64,000 nucleotides of DNA from Malaya genurostris. Taxonomy: Eukaryota > Arthropoda > Insecta > Diptera > Culicidae. The translations under genes and the position numbers were made by a program. The notes under the pieces are model-generated. The model searched no databases. It was not told the DNA's origin and saw only the letters and a list, made by a program, of their open reading frames with translations. The stretch is taken from positions 69,726,172-69,790,171 of the forward strand of contig NC_080571.1 of NCBI RefSeq assembly GCF_030247185.1, written 5' to 3'. Positions 33,181-44,589 of the stretch are shown piece by piece (position 1 is the stretch's first letter; each line of letters opens with the position of its first letter).

Positions 33181-34080
33181 ATATATATAAGCTGCAATGT
33201 CGTCATTGATCAGGCTTGGAAGGGTTGTGACGAGCATTTCCGGTACGATAGATGCAATCTTGCATAGTCCCGGACCTCTCACAGAAAAAAAAACGTGAAT
33301 AGTTTCGAATCTAATTAATCGAATTATCTAATACCAAACCTGAAAAAGTTTCTCCAGGAGAAGGTATTTTCGTCGAATGCTGAAGTCATTGCAGTCAAAT
33401 GTATCGCTCTAGATGAAAATTAAACTGTAGAATAAGAAAATTGTCACGGTAAAAAAACGACTTTTTCTTTGTTAGGCCCGAGACTTCCCATTCCATGTAG
33501 TATTAAGTTATTTGATGAGCTCACAGTACGGAATACTAATGACAAGAGAAAGACATTATCACACCAATAGGTGGATTATGAAGGGATTTTTTTCATATTT
33601 GGATCTCTATTCAATATATTCTATGCAAAAAGAAATCCACTACTGTTGCCATGATAATAACATTACGAAAGCAGTCATTTCGATCAAAAATATTCAAATC
33701 ATGATCTATAGCTTTTTTTTTCTTCCAATTGATTTTTTCATAGTAGGAAAATGCAATACTTGCGGATTGTGTTTCATTTAAACAAATTTCCAGTTTATAA
33801 CTTCCAACCTACTGAATAAATTGATAATAAGATAAATTGTGTGGAAAATTATTGGGTAATGCGGAAAACTTACATTGTAATGCAAGCATTACTCGAATTG
33901 ATGAACATGAACTATATTCTATATAACTTGGATGAGAACCTAGTCGTAACGAAACCTTTTTTTTCCCGGTCTCTCCTAGTCATTTTTTGTGGATTATTCA
34001 AAAAAGTCATTTTTTCCTGTGGAAGAATGGGTAGAACTTATTCATGCATATTTCGAGATGCACTATACGAAACAAAATAA
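33181..34080. other. No recognised feature
   Basis: AT-rich; short open stretches at 33512-33781 and 33841-34080 show no known motif. Confidence 0.3.
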
Positions 34081-34084
34081 TTCT

Positions 34085-34340
34085 TTCTCCATTTAACCAA
34101 GAATATGACCAACAATTTATTATTAAATTTTCAACAGTGTGAGACAACCGAAAATAACTCAAAAATAAAATTTTCTCAAACTTCTGGAAACAATCAGGAA
34201 AACTTATCACGCCTGCTTACCTTTCTCGTACCCGCGACGACGGACGAGTATAAAAGATAAAACATGGTCTGAAATCTGAAACTTAATTCAGAACCTGGAT
34301 TCCGTTCCACCCGAACTCTGAACCTAATTAAAGATTTAGG
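34085..34340 (+). repeat. TATA-bearing leader module, copy 1, plus start of GAATTC array
   Basis: Collinear with 40675-40860: TTAAATTTTCAACAGTGTGAGA, CTCAAAAATAAAATTTTCTC, TATCACGCCTGCTTACCTTTCTCG, ACCCGCGACGACGG, GACGAGTATAAAAGA. TATAAAAG at 34249-34256 is a good TATA box. It is followed by array-type words (AATTCAGAACCTGGATTCCG, CTCTGAACCTAATT). No protein is encoded. Confidence 0.55.
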
Positions 34341-35518
34341 CACGGAACGACCGAAATTAGCTCTGCGCCTAATTCGTATTACTGTTTTTGAATTAGTTGA
34401 TTTTAACAACAAAATTTCCAAAATAACTATAAAATTAGTTAAAATTGAGAATTTATTTCCTGAAAAAAACTCTTATTTTTAGAGAATGTGTTTAGTTGGC
34501 GAATATTCTGGACACAAACCAGCAATATCTCAATCCAACACGAAATTCTCATTGACAACTAATTTTGTTTTTAAAATCAGAAAATTTGTTTCTATTTATC
34601 TATCACCAGTTTGTTAGCCACAAAATTCATGAGAAGTGTCAAAACAAAACAATCCAATAAAAAGCTAAAAGGGACAGTCTTGTTGAAACTGCTTGCAAAT
34701 TGTTCAGATGTTTTACGCATGTGTTACAATATATCCATATATAAATTTCTAAACCGGTATGTAAAAATGACGTAAACTGTTAGTGGAAAGTGTATTTATT
34801 CAGAATTGGTGCGCATTTGAAGCGATTGTGCGTAATAATGTTTTTACGCGGAACAGTGAATTGAGTTTCGAATGTTGCACTCTAATTGTACATGTCAAAT
34901 GATGTGTTTTGTATCTTCCAACCTTCCGGGCCACGCCGTTCGATGTACTACTTGTATTCGGTTTTTATTTTCCGAGTGCTCAAAGTTTTCAGTGAGAGAG
35001 TCGATTTCGCGAAGTCGAATGAAGAAAACAGCGATTTAGAAGAAAAATGTTCAAAAAGAAGTTTCGCTTATGTCTTTTTCTCCAATACAACATTGTATTT
35101 ATACCTGCCAATATAGAAAAGACAACTGCGACTGAAAGTTTTTTCGGTTGTAGTGTGCCATCTAGTGGCTAGTAGTCATTACGGTGCGTTATTTCGGCGA
35201 CAGAGCGCCATATAGCTGCAAATTGCAGAAACCAATTCAACCATTTATGTTGGTTGAAAACAACGTTTTATTTCTCTAATTCAACTAAAAAATTAGTTGA
35301 ATGGATATGAAGTGTGCCTTAGCTAAGAAATGACAATTGGTGAATTCAACTAAAAAAATAGCCATTTCAATAAATATTTTATTATTATCAAGGAAATTAG
35401 AATTAAAAAATCTAAATTAGCAAAAGTAAGATTTTTTTAGTTGTCTCAAAAAATAACTAACTAAAATCAGAAAATCAACTAATTTTTTCGCCAAAATGCT
35501 GATATCGGTCTTTCCGTG
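34341..35518. mobile_element. 1.18-kb element with CACGGAA ends and TTAGTTG motifs, copy 1
   Basis: Left end CACGGAACGACCGAAATTAGC; right end GCTGATATCGGTCTTTCCGTG; inverted with a few mismatches. Inside, TTAGTTG(A) or its complement CAACTAA occurs repeatedly, most densely at both ends. It interrupts the GAATTC array. The same terminal form and motif repetition are found at 36135-37202. No transposase motif seen; a short GC-richer stretch at 34910-35070 is open for 76 codons without a known domain. Confidence 0.6.
35155..35171 (-). promoter_or_regulatory. CTCF-like motif
   Basis: Plus strand TGTGCCATCTAGTGGCT; its complement AGCCACTAGATGGCACA fits the conserved CTCF core CCAC(T)AGATGGCA. A weaker relative, GCGCCATATAGCTGC, lies 50 bases downstream (about 35207). 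It sits inside the 34341-35518 element. Binding is inference only. Confidence 0.4.
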
Positions 35519-35815
35519 GGGCATCTTCAGTAGTGTTCTAGTTCTAGAGGCATAATTTATGTCAGTTACAAAATTTAAATTTGGATTTTATAACAAGAAA
35601 AACTGGCAGCCCCAGCAGTATTTTACTCGTGTATCAAATACACAAAAAATAGAACGGCATCGTAGACCAGTTTTAAATTTGACAGAAGAACTGGTCGAAT
35701 AAATAAAACTAGAACGGCTTGCTGGGGATACGTTTGTTCCAGTTTCTGTTCTATTATAGTTCTTCCATATAGAGAACTCATAGCTGCTGAATTTGCTCTT
35801 AGAATTGTGTTTCAG
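35518..35815 (+). repeat. 320-bp interspersed repeat, copy 2
   Basis: Second copy of 6414-6735 (GGCATCTTCAGTAGTGTTC, CTGGCAGCCCCAGCAG, GATACGTTTGTTCCAG, GCTGCTGAATTTGCTC). Inserted between the CACGGAA element and the GAATTC array. Confidence 0.65.
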
Positions 35816-37395
35816 AATTCAGTTTTAGAATTTAGTTCCAGAATGCCAGTTTCGAATTCAATCCCAGGATACACGTTCAATAGATCAAACTAAGACACCG
35901 GAACTGAATTTAAACTCTAGATTCTGGAACTAGATTTTCTGAACTAATTTCCAGGCTAAATTTTGGAATTGAATTTAGTGCCCTATTTTAAGTTCGGAAT
36001 TCGTGTTTAGAATTCTGATTTAGGAATTCAACTTAAGCATGCTGGAACAATATTCCAAATATGAATTCTAGATCTGGATTCTGGAAAAAAAATTTAATCT
36101 GAACTCCGAAGCAAAAATTAGGAGCTCTTCTGAACTACACGGAGAACCCTTCGATCATAAAATTGCGTTATCGCAGTTTTTGATTTTTGCGATAGTTGAT
36201 TTAACTAATTTCTTTTTGATTCAACCAATATGGTTTTTGTTTTGCATATATTCAAGTAGTTGAAAAATATGTTGTTTTGAATGCTGTCAAATGCCGGAGA
36301 CAGTTGAAAGCAAAACAATAATCGCAATGCAAAATCAACAACTTTTTTAGTTGAAATCTGTTCGCGTCGCTTCAAAATGTCAATGAAAACTACATCGATG
36401 GTTAAAGCGTTTGGTGAAATTGTGTTCATTCGATTTGAGAAATTTATGATAACAAGTGTTTATCTAACAGCGGTGTTGTGATAAAGTTAACCTTGTTTAA
36501 GATGAAAAAAAATTGGTGACAAATTAGAAAATGTTAATGAATGATCATCTCGTAATCTTTCAGGTATGCGCAAAAATTTTATGCTTCAAATTCGATCATT
36601 GATTTACTTCCAGCAGACTGTTTTACTTCCAGCTGTTTGATACCGATGATGATGTTCATGCATTAGCAATAAAACTCTTTTTGACATGAATTTAATTTAT
36701 AAAAGTAACAGGAGCGAAGGGTTTCAAACACACAGTGGCGCTGCGATTGAATGGCGCGTTGGAATTGCCGTCGCAAAATTCCAATTCCCAGCGGTGCACC
36801 CAAGCTCATATAAATTGACTAAAATTATCAGTGCATAACTTTAGTTCAACCGTTTGAAGGCATCATCTTTCAATACTCATTTTTTCACTTTCAATACTCA
36901 TGTCTAAAACAAATAAAACCGATTTATTTTTCAACTAACAGAATTTTGTTTCAATAACAACACCAGTCCTTTCAACTAAAATATTTGTTGAAATTGAAAG
37001 GTATGTGTCCTCACTAATTGACACCATTTTTGTTTCAAACAGTTATATTAGTTGTTTCAACCATCGTTTCTGCTAATCGAAAAACAAATATGACAGTTTA
37101 GTTAAAACAACAATCGATTAGTTGTACCAAATTTTAACCAATCGAATTCAGAAAATCAACCAATATTCTGGTTGAAATGGGATCGCAAGTGGTTCCGTGT
37201 AGAATTTAATTCATGACTTCAGTTCCAGAACTTACTTCCCAAACTCAGTTTCTGTACGCATTTCAAGAGATTTCAGAGTTCGAAATCAGTATGCTGAAAT
37301 TGAATTCAGAACTTGGGTTCTAGAGTTAAATTTGGATACTGAATTTAGTTCTTCTGTTCAGTTTCAGTTCCTGAATGTCCAGAATTCAGGTTCTG
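35816..37395 (+). repeat. GAATTC array, split by a mobile element
   Basis: Array words (AATTCAGTTTTAGAATTTAG, CTGAATTTAAACTCTAGATTCTGGAAC) occupy 35816-36134 and 37203-37395; the element at 36135-37202 separates them. The tail module begins at 37396. Confidence 0.6.
36135..37202. mobile_element. 1.07-kb element with CTACACGGA ends and TTAGTTG motifs, copy 2
   Basis: Left CTACACGGAGAACCCTTCGATC and right GATCGCAAGTGGTTCCGTGTAG are inverted with few mismatches. The interior carries TTAGTTGA / TCAACTAA and looser TTGTTTCAACC forms in many places. Same architecture as 34341-35518, suggesting one family. No coding capacity found. Confidence 0.65.
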
Positions 37396-37965
37396 GTGGC
37401 AAATGTACTCAACAATTTTGAACATCAAATAAATTTCACAATTCGTTTCTTTATAAAACCATCAAAATTTTTGTCAAAGAAATTTGCGAAGTTTTCCTCC
37501 ACTGAGTATGTAAATCTACAAAAACTTGTAGTAGGTAATGCCTCTCGTTTGGCTAACGGCGTACAAAGTAAATCTGCCACTTGCTTGTGTGAAGCAGAAT
37601 GATGTAATCGTGGGATTCATTTCCAACTTCCAAAAGGTGATATTTTATACGATATTGAACGCTATCCGAAGCATTTTTCTCGAATGCGAAGCAGCCAAAT
37701 GTTGGCTTTATTGCACTCGTTTGGTGCGAATTTCTAACTAATCATTTTTTTCTAGATTTGCACTAAACTGATGACTGTTATCATCGATTTGCAAAGAAAT
37801 AATCTTAACAGTTCTTTAGATAACATTTAGAGCCATTAGAATTTGGTTTTATGCTCCCCATCGTTGTCCACTTTTCGTTTTCTTTTTCTCCAAACGACCA
37901 CCAGCAGAATGACGCAATCGCTCGAACTGCTCACAGTGGCGGTTGATTCCAAACTGAATCAATTT
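37396..37965 (+). repeat. Tail module of the GAATTC-array family, copy 1
   Basis: Contains ACCATCAAAATTTTTGTCAAAG-AAATTTGCGAAGTTTTCC (cf. 27050) and, at 37855-37945, CCCCATCGTTGTCCACTTTTCG, AAACGACCACCAGCAGAATGACGC-AATCGCTC, matched at 42085-42155. Open stretches here are short and not conserved between copies. Confidence 0.5.
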
Positions 37966-40674
37966 TGGTTAAGAGCTTTCATTATACGTGATTTCATGTT
38001 GTAGCTTTTTCACAAATGGGCCGTGCCAAAGGCAACAAAAATAGCAACATATAGAATGTTGCTGTCGAATATTTCATTTCGGGTTTGCATATTTCAGCGA
38101 AAGAAACTATCAAAATTTTGTACGGGTTTCATCGACCCACCGTCATTTTCTTGTAATTCCTTCTTGTGGATTCTGAAATATTAATGGAAAACTAGTACGA
38201 AGGCATAAACAAGAGAAAACAGCATTTTAGTTATCCGTCTTAAGAAACACAACATTTGAATTGAATTCAGACTTATCATAGCATTTCAAGTATCATTCCA
38301 TTACAAATCAGCCGTGTTTATTGAATGAATATTTATCACAATCAAATGAACATTTTAATAAGAATTTATATTCCAATGCCTACACTTTGCCTTTCCTTGA
38401 ATCTATTACACAACCCATTATGATACCACTTAATTCCGAAGGTTCAAAGAAATAAACATAGGAAGAAAACTGGAGTTACGAGTTTCAATTGAAACACATA
38501 CCACAAGCAACGCGTTTTCCGACATTGACCAATTTTATTATAATTTGGATCATTTTGATCATAAAATCAAGAATTTCACGATAATATAAAATGATTGATT
38601 GATTGACAAAGGATTTTCTTCGAACCCACTGGACACAATGCTAGCCGAGAAGGGTTGCTGTAAATTTGTTAAACCTAAAAAAAACTGCTATTATTATTTA
38701 TTACTCAAAGATACAAACTCTTACTTTAGGCTGATCATTCTTACTTATAGTCAGGGTGGTTCGTACAAAATAGAAATTCTCATCAAACCTATTCCTTCAT
38801 ACGCTAGACAAGCTCCGCATGTTACGCATCTCTGTGAAACGATGGTGACATAGAAAACATCAGGCAATCAACCATACTGATTTTATTCGAGGTTGCCAAA
38901 TATGGATACCTAACTCATAATAACACTCAGCAAAACATCACATTCGATAAAAATGTAAACATCGTAAAAAAATAACACGATGACTGATCGAGTGGAAACC
39001 TGTTCGAGCTCCTGTTCCTCGCCAGCCGCCGCCCCTTAACTCATTAGGCTCGAAAGCGAATCTTTTAACAAGGTAATCAATTGATTCGTCCTGAAATTCA
39101 ATCACCGATGTACTTTAACCCTCTACACGCCACAGTACTCTCATCTAATGGACTGCAGAAATAAAAGGAAGCACCGTCGCGTACCGATATTGTCACCAGC
39201 ATTCGATATGCGGAATGCGAAAAAAAAACATTTACGACTCCAGTCCATCACGCCAGAGCGATGGGCATGGCTAAAATTTGACGATGATGGGGAGACTGGG
39301 ACAAGAACAGATTTCAATCGTTCGATCCGAAAGCAGACGACCACATTTACGATTATGATCTGATGACACGCCGCTCGTAAAAAGCTAAAAGGTTGTCCAC
39401 CGGCCAGTGATCCGTCCTTTGCTTTATTGATCGTGAAGCTGCGATCCGATCAAAGAACCATCAGCTGAAAACACACATCTGAGACAGATCGAGGCGGTCG
39501 CGGTTGACCGTTCTGCTTTCATCTGAGATCCGAACAAGTGCGGCGGCGTTTCGATGTGTTCCAACGAGCACCGTAAATTTTCTAGTTTACCTCAGAGCTT
39601 TCGGCCCCGTAAAACTTTCGGTCCCTGTATGATTTTGATTCCAATCGACCGGCAAATTCCAATGACACGCGATGGATTTTTTTTTGTTGTTGTCGACTAT
39701 TGCCTGGGCTGGACGACGAATTCAGAAGCGAGAAGCAGTAGATATCAAACTGCAGCAGCAGCATGGACTTGGGGACCCGCGTAGAATAACTAATTCAGCT
39801 ATAAGCCTACGGGACAAGGTTTTCGACTTAGCGCGAGCCAAGTGGGTGATTTATCATGCTGGGTGGTCAGTGCTATTCCGAAAAGGCTCCACATACACAC
39901 ACAAACTCCACTGTCAAATGCGGTTCAGGCCGTGATCGAGCGATTGCGGACGTATTTCGATGTGGGGTTTGCCAATTTGAACTGCAAAGTGGTTTATGGA
40001 CGAGCGCAGAAATACCGTTGCGATTGGATTACTTGACTTGTCGCACAGTGATTTCAAAATTTGTGAAAGCCGCCGTTACGCAGAAACGCTTTGTTTCAGT
40101 CCTACGATCCCTTTGAGAAAGCAACTTTTCAAAGTCGGATTACGATTCATGGTCCCGAAAAAAATGTATTCAACTAAGTGAGTTATAACATACTAAATTT
40201 ATTTACTGGTGCAATTAAAAAAAATGTCTGTCTTCGTTATTCCTTTTTTTGTATTTTTTTTAGGTTTTATTTTTAACGAATAAGTTTGAACGCAGTTTAC
40301 CAAATTTTAATTCCCACACTAGACTCTCTTTGTTGGATGCATCTGATGTTTGTTTCCTATTAGCAGTAAAAAAATTGAATAAAAAATTGAAAAACTCATA
40401 ACAAGTTTAAAAACCTGTATATATAAACCTAGTTGTGAGATGATGCCATTCTCACATTACTAGTACCATTATTAACATTACTGTGAAATTCTTTTAAAAA
40501 ATCTGATCATTAGGTTTGATCGAGCGTAAACTAGCGAAATGTACAAATCAAAATACTCTGTAGCTCCACAACCAGAAGAAGTATCCGTAACAAGTTCAGA
40601 AATTTGGGTAGAATTTCATCGTGAATTTCTCGAGTTGTACTAAACGCAACAACATAATTTATCTCCATTTCATC
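37966..40674. other. Unassigned; GC-richer unique block 39000-40120
   Basis: No transposon ends. 39000-40120 has average GC, many overlapping short open frames and CG-rich words (GCCAGCCGCCGCCCC near 39022; CGAGGCGGTCGCGG near 39491). It looks like unique host DNA, possibly an untranslated exon or enhancer. 38000-38900 and 40180-40560 are AT-rich and featureless. Confidence 0.35.
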
Positions 40675-41040
40675 AGAAATATGATCATGATTAAATTTTC
40701 AATAGTGTGAGATTATCACAAATAACCCAAAAATTTAGTTTTCTCATTCTTTTGGAAATAATGACGAAGACTCGTCACGCTTGCTTACCTTTTTCGCACC
40801 CGGACGACGGTCCCGATGTTCTGGACTGGACGAGTATAAAAGGTATTCCATGGCTAAGACAAGACCTGACAACTGGGGGGGGCTGCTTTTGTTCCAAAAT
40901 GGACCAGTTTCTGATTGGCTGGTTTTGATGTTGCTACCCGCACATTGTGAAAAGAAAAAGGTGGTGGGTAATGTCAGAGACATAACTGGTTGACGTGAAT
41001 ACACATAAAATGGATCGTTCATTTTCTTCGACGTTAATGA
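40675..41040 (+). repeat. TATA-bearing leader module, copy 2
   Basis: Same order as copy 1 up to GGACGAGTATAAAAGG (TATAAAAG at 40835-40842). It continues with CCATGGCTAAGACAAGACCTGACAACTGG, an inverted CCAAT (GATTGGCT, about 40913) and GTCAGAGACATAACTGGTTGACG before the array starts. The section CTAAGACAAGACC is repeated in reverse at 43140-43180. Confidence 0.55.
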
Positions 41041-42010
41041 TTCTGAATTCCTTAACTGTAATTCAGGCACCGAATTTTTGATCGGAATGTTAGAATTGAA
41101 TTCTGAAACTCAATTTCGCTATGCTAGACTCGGGAATTGAATTCTGAATAGTTAAACTCACCACTGTGAGGTGTAACTGAATTCTTTTTCGGCTCTGAAT
41201 TCTGAACCTGAATCCTAGCACAGAACTCTGAACCTGGATTCTGATACGCAGCTGAATTTTAATTATAGAATTCTGGTGCAGGATTTCGTTTTCAAATTCA
41301 GATCCAGAATTCAGCTCAGAAGATCCAGAATATAGTTCAAATATTTTCCGAATTTAGTTCCTAAATTCCGTTACAAATTGTAGAACTGAACTTTGGAACC
41401 AAATTCTAGTAGAATAATATTTTAACATCATTCAATTCCACTATATATAGTAGAATTGAATGGTGTTAAAATATTATTCTAGTGAAATTATTCTACTAAA
41501 CGTTCTAGTGACAAATTAGTGACCAACTTCTAGATTTGCTTACTGGTCTAGAACTCCAAACCTGGACTCTGAAATGCAGCTTAGAACTGAATTCATGAAA
41601 TACAACTTAATCTGAGTTCTGCTCTTGGATTTCGGTCTGAAGATCAAGAATTTCAGGTTCCGAATTCTGAACCTGATTTCCGAAACTATATTCTGAATCT
41701 GAATTCCGACCAGGAATTTCTGAACTGAATTCTGATCTGAACCTTTATATCAGTTCCAGAATTCAGTTTAAAAATTTAGACCCAAAGGCCAGGTCTCGAA
41801 TCTCAGACCCAAAATTCTGTTCTAAAAATCCCGGCTTAGAATCAAGTTCTGAAATTCGGATTGTGCGTCAGAATTATAGTACTTGATACTAGACTTGGAT
41901 TTTGGACGAGGAAACGAATTTTAGATCTGGCTTCTGGTAATGGAAAAAATATCAGGTATTGAATTCTGAAACTGTATTTCAGAACTGAACCCTAGAATTG
42001 GATTCTGATC
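41041..42010 (+). repeat. GAATTC array, longest block
   Basis: Nearly 1 kb of words such as GAATTCTGAACCTGAAT, TTCCAGAATTCAG, TCTGAACTGAATTCTG, with spacing of roughly 10-25 bases and no fixed period. A 72-base palindrome lies at 41410-41481. No frame stays open. Confidence 0.65.
41410..41481. repeat. Near-perfect 72-bp palindrome
   Basis: TAGAATAATATTTTAACA-TCATTCAATTCCACTATA on the left is the complement of the right arm ending at 41481 with two mismatches. The centre is TATATATAG. It could be a tiny TA-flanked MITE or a hairpin RNA source; only the structure is seen. Confidence 0.8.
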
Positions 42011-42260
42011 TGAGCTAAACGAGTCAACTACGTAGGTAAGAGTGAATGAAGTATCAAGTAGAAAGCTGATTTTGTATAATGTTCTCCATCGTTTTTCACT
42101 TTTCATTGTATTTTGATCCAATGCAAACGACCAGCAGCAAGATGACGCAATCGCTCTTGTTTAAAGCGAAACTGGCACTGCGATCGTCCCGCAATTTATT
42201 CAATACCGAACTGAATTCTTGATACTTGAACTGGAACTGAGCTGTGGACCTGAACCAAAT
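42011..42260 (+). repeat. Tail module of the GAATTC-array family, copy 2
   Basis: CTCCATCGTTTTTCACTTTTC, CAAACGACCAGCAGCAAGATGACGC-AATCGCTC match 37855-37945. A last few array words follow at 42200-42260. Confidence 0.5.
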
Positions 42261-42807
42261 GAACGACCCAGGTATGAGAAAGGCGTCATTCTATCATATA
42301 CGTTGATACCAAACATTTAGGAAAACTTAAATTTTGAACTATTTGTGGTTATGATATGAAACTGAAAATTTTATCATAAATTGTTGATCATATGTCCAAT
42401 GGCATGTGGCAAAAATTATGTTGATACGTGAGATACAATAATAGATATCCACGATTAAAAACTTAACACTCTTCAGAGAATAAATTTTCTAAAAGTGCCC
42501 CATAGTAAAGTAAGTCGTATTCACGGCAAAAACTTTTGCAGGGTTCGCGAGCAATGATGCCAAGTATAACGAAAATCAGAAAACAAGTTTATTAAACTGT
42601 ATAATTTTAGCTCACCAATGAAAATGAAAATTTTCAGAGAATGTTTCACTTTTTTTCAAACTCATTTGTAATAAATGTTTATAGTGGTTGCACTGTGTAA
42701 TTAAAATCAGCATCAAGCTGTTTTTCTTTCTAGTGAATTAAAGTGTAAACAAAAAAGATTTGTTAATTTAGTGTAAACTCGAAAGTGTGTTTAGTTTTAC
42801 AAGAAGA

Positions 42808-42930
42808 ATGAACTGTTGTGTTCCACACTGTGGTCGCACTAAGCATTTCTATTCAAACTAGACTTTTTCCGGTTTCCAAAAGATCCGGTAATACATCAAC
42901 AATGGAATCGATTTTGAGTGTCATCAAAGC
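42808..42930 (+). pseudogene. THAP zinc-finger domain fragment
   Basis: From ATG 42808: MNCCVPHCGRTKHFYSN then TAG. In the next frame (42864 on): FFRFPKDPVIHQQWNRF. Together these match the start of a THAP C2CH domain: C-x(2-4)-C near the N-terminus, an F.FP motif and a following W. One small indel sits at about 42858 and another near 42914, after which NRF continues as LSVIKAR. THAP domains bind DNA in host regulators and in transposases of P-element and related families. Nothing further of the protein is recognisable downstream, so host gene or transposon origin is open. Confidence 0.6.
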
Positions 42931-43084
42931 TCGATTAATTGTTTTTCAGCATTAATATATAATAAAAAAAATGCACTCACCAAAACATTTTTCATGTTTA
43001 TTGCAAATTAAAAACCGAGTATAAACATTTAAATTAAATAAATATTTTTACTTAGCATAAAATTATAAAAAAAGCCGATACGTT

Positions 43085-43240
43085 GTCATTCATTCCACAG
43101 GGAGAGAATGACGAAAAGGATGATTCGAAAGGAAGAACAAGAAGCCAGTTGTCAGGTCTTGTCTTAGGTCCATGGTAATCCAATCGATCATTTCTTTTTC
43201 TGAACAACAACAGACCAGGGCTACCAGATATACAGATTTT
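43085..43240 (-). repeat. Inverted fragment of the leader module
   Basis: The reverse complement holds TACCATGGACCTAAGACAAGACC-TGACAACTGG, homologous to 40850-40880, followed by TTCTTGTTCTTCC. It is a third, inverted piece of the leader family, without the TATA section. Confidence 0.45.
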
Positions 43241-43379
43241 CAAGTACATTGGTATATACTGTATATAATATACTGAATTTTATACCTTTTTTTATCAATC
43301 CGCAAGTGTTTTTTTGCATGAATATTATTGGGTGTTTCAGTTTTCATGACATTATTCTAATGTCCGTCGTTTTAAAGGG

Positions 43380-44330
43380 CAATTTGAGATTTTAATCACT
43401 CATTACTCTGTAATGTCGAAACTGCAAATCGGATCGAATTTGATTCTAAAAGTGTAACAATCGATTAAACATTCGATGATATGTCGAAGTAAGTTCCACT
43501 TGAGAGTTTAAGGTAATTTAAGGTACTTCCAGAGCCGGTATTCAGGAACCAGCATAACCCAAACCGATTTGTATATGACGAATAAATTGCAATATTTTTG
43601 AGTCCAACTTTAATTGTCATCTTCTATATCGCTGAAATTCGATTTGGCTTTTTTTGAGAAAACGATTGAGCTTTGAGAAACGATTCGATACTGGAACCGG
43701 ATTTCGAAATTCGGTGTAGCCGAAGTCAGACAAATTCACCTGAGTAGCTGTATAGTTTACATTTGTTTCATAATGTTTGAAAATCAATGTAGACATCTTT
43801 GAGGAATCGTAATGATAAGTAATTTTTTAGGTGCCAATACAACCAAAAATGAAATAAGTTTATTTGGTCATCGACTATCCAAATCTGCTAACCCGATAAA
43901 CCTGATTAATTTATGTGAAATAGACTATTTTATACTAATCACCCTGTATCTCCGAAACCGGAAGTTGGATCTGACTCTAAAAAACAAGATGTTTTATAGA
44001 ATCTTAAAACTTTTCATTTGAATCTAAGATGATTCTTAGATTTCATTTGAATCTTAGATCGGTTCAGCCATCTACGAGAAAAATGAGCTACACAGTTTTA
44101 ATTTCGTTTCACATATCATCCTGTAGTTCCGGAACTAGAGGTCGGAACCAAACATAATTCAGGAACCTTGTTTGGGAGTATACGACTTCTCATATGAATC
44201 TGAGTTTGTAGAAAACGGTTGAGTCATCTCCGAAAAAAATTGAATGAAATTATTTGTCACACACGCATTTGCTGATCTCGACGAACTGATTCGAATGGTA
44301 TATGGCTGTTAGGTTCTTCCAGCATTTATT
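43380..44330 (-). repeat. Interspersed repeat block (GGTTCCGGA family)
   Basis: Reversed phrases: CCGAAACCGGAAGTTGGATC, CTTTTCATTTGAATCTAAGATG, CGGTTCAGCCATCTACGAG, ending CACACACGCATTTGCTG and GACGAACTGATTCGAATGGTATATGGC. Includes at 44020-44060 a local duplication of the CATTTGAATCTTAGAT segment. Confidence 0.6.
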
Positions 44331-44589
44331 GCTGTAAGTAGTTTAAATCAATATAATTATGGAATTGCTTTCAACTCGAAAATTCTGCCATCATTTGATT
44401 TACATATGGCATATTCGAACGATTATGTTGCCAAAAACGAACCGTGCTAAAATCGGTCCGAGGCAAAATATCATGCTCTACACAGTCTTTTGGGTACTTA
44501 GAAACAAATGTATGTAACAGTATAATAAATCGTGTTTTATGTTGCTTCCAAGCATTTCTTTGCCAGACAGCGCTCAAAACTTCTACTGC

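Noticed and set aside
40707..41070. Protein shared between 40.8 kb and 43.2 kb (TRPDNW motif)
   Set aside because: Similarity is at the DNA level in opposite orientations of a repeat; frames break immediately outside the shared 35 bases.
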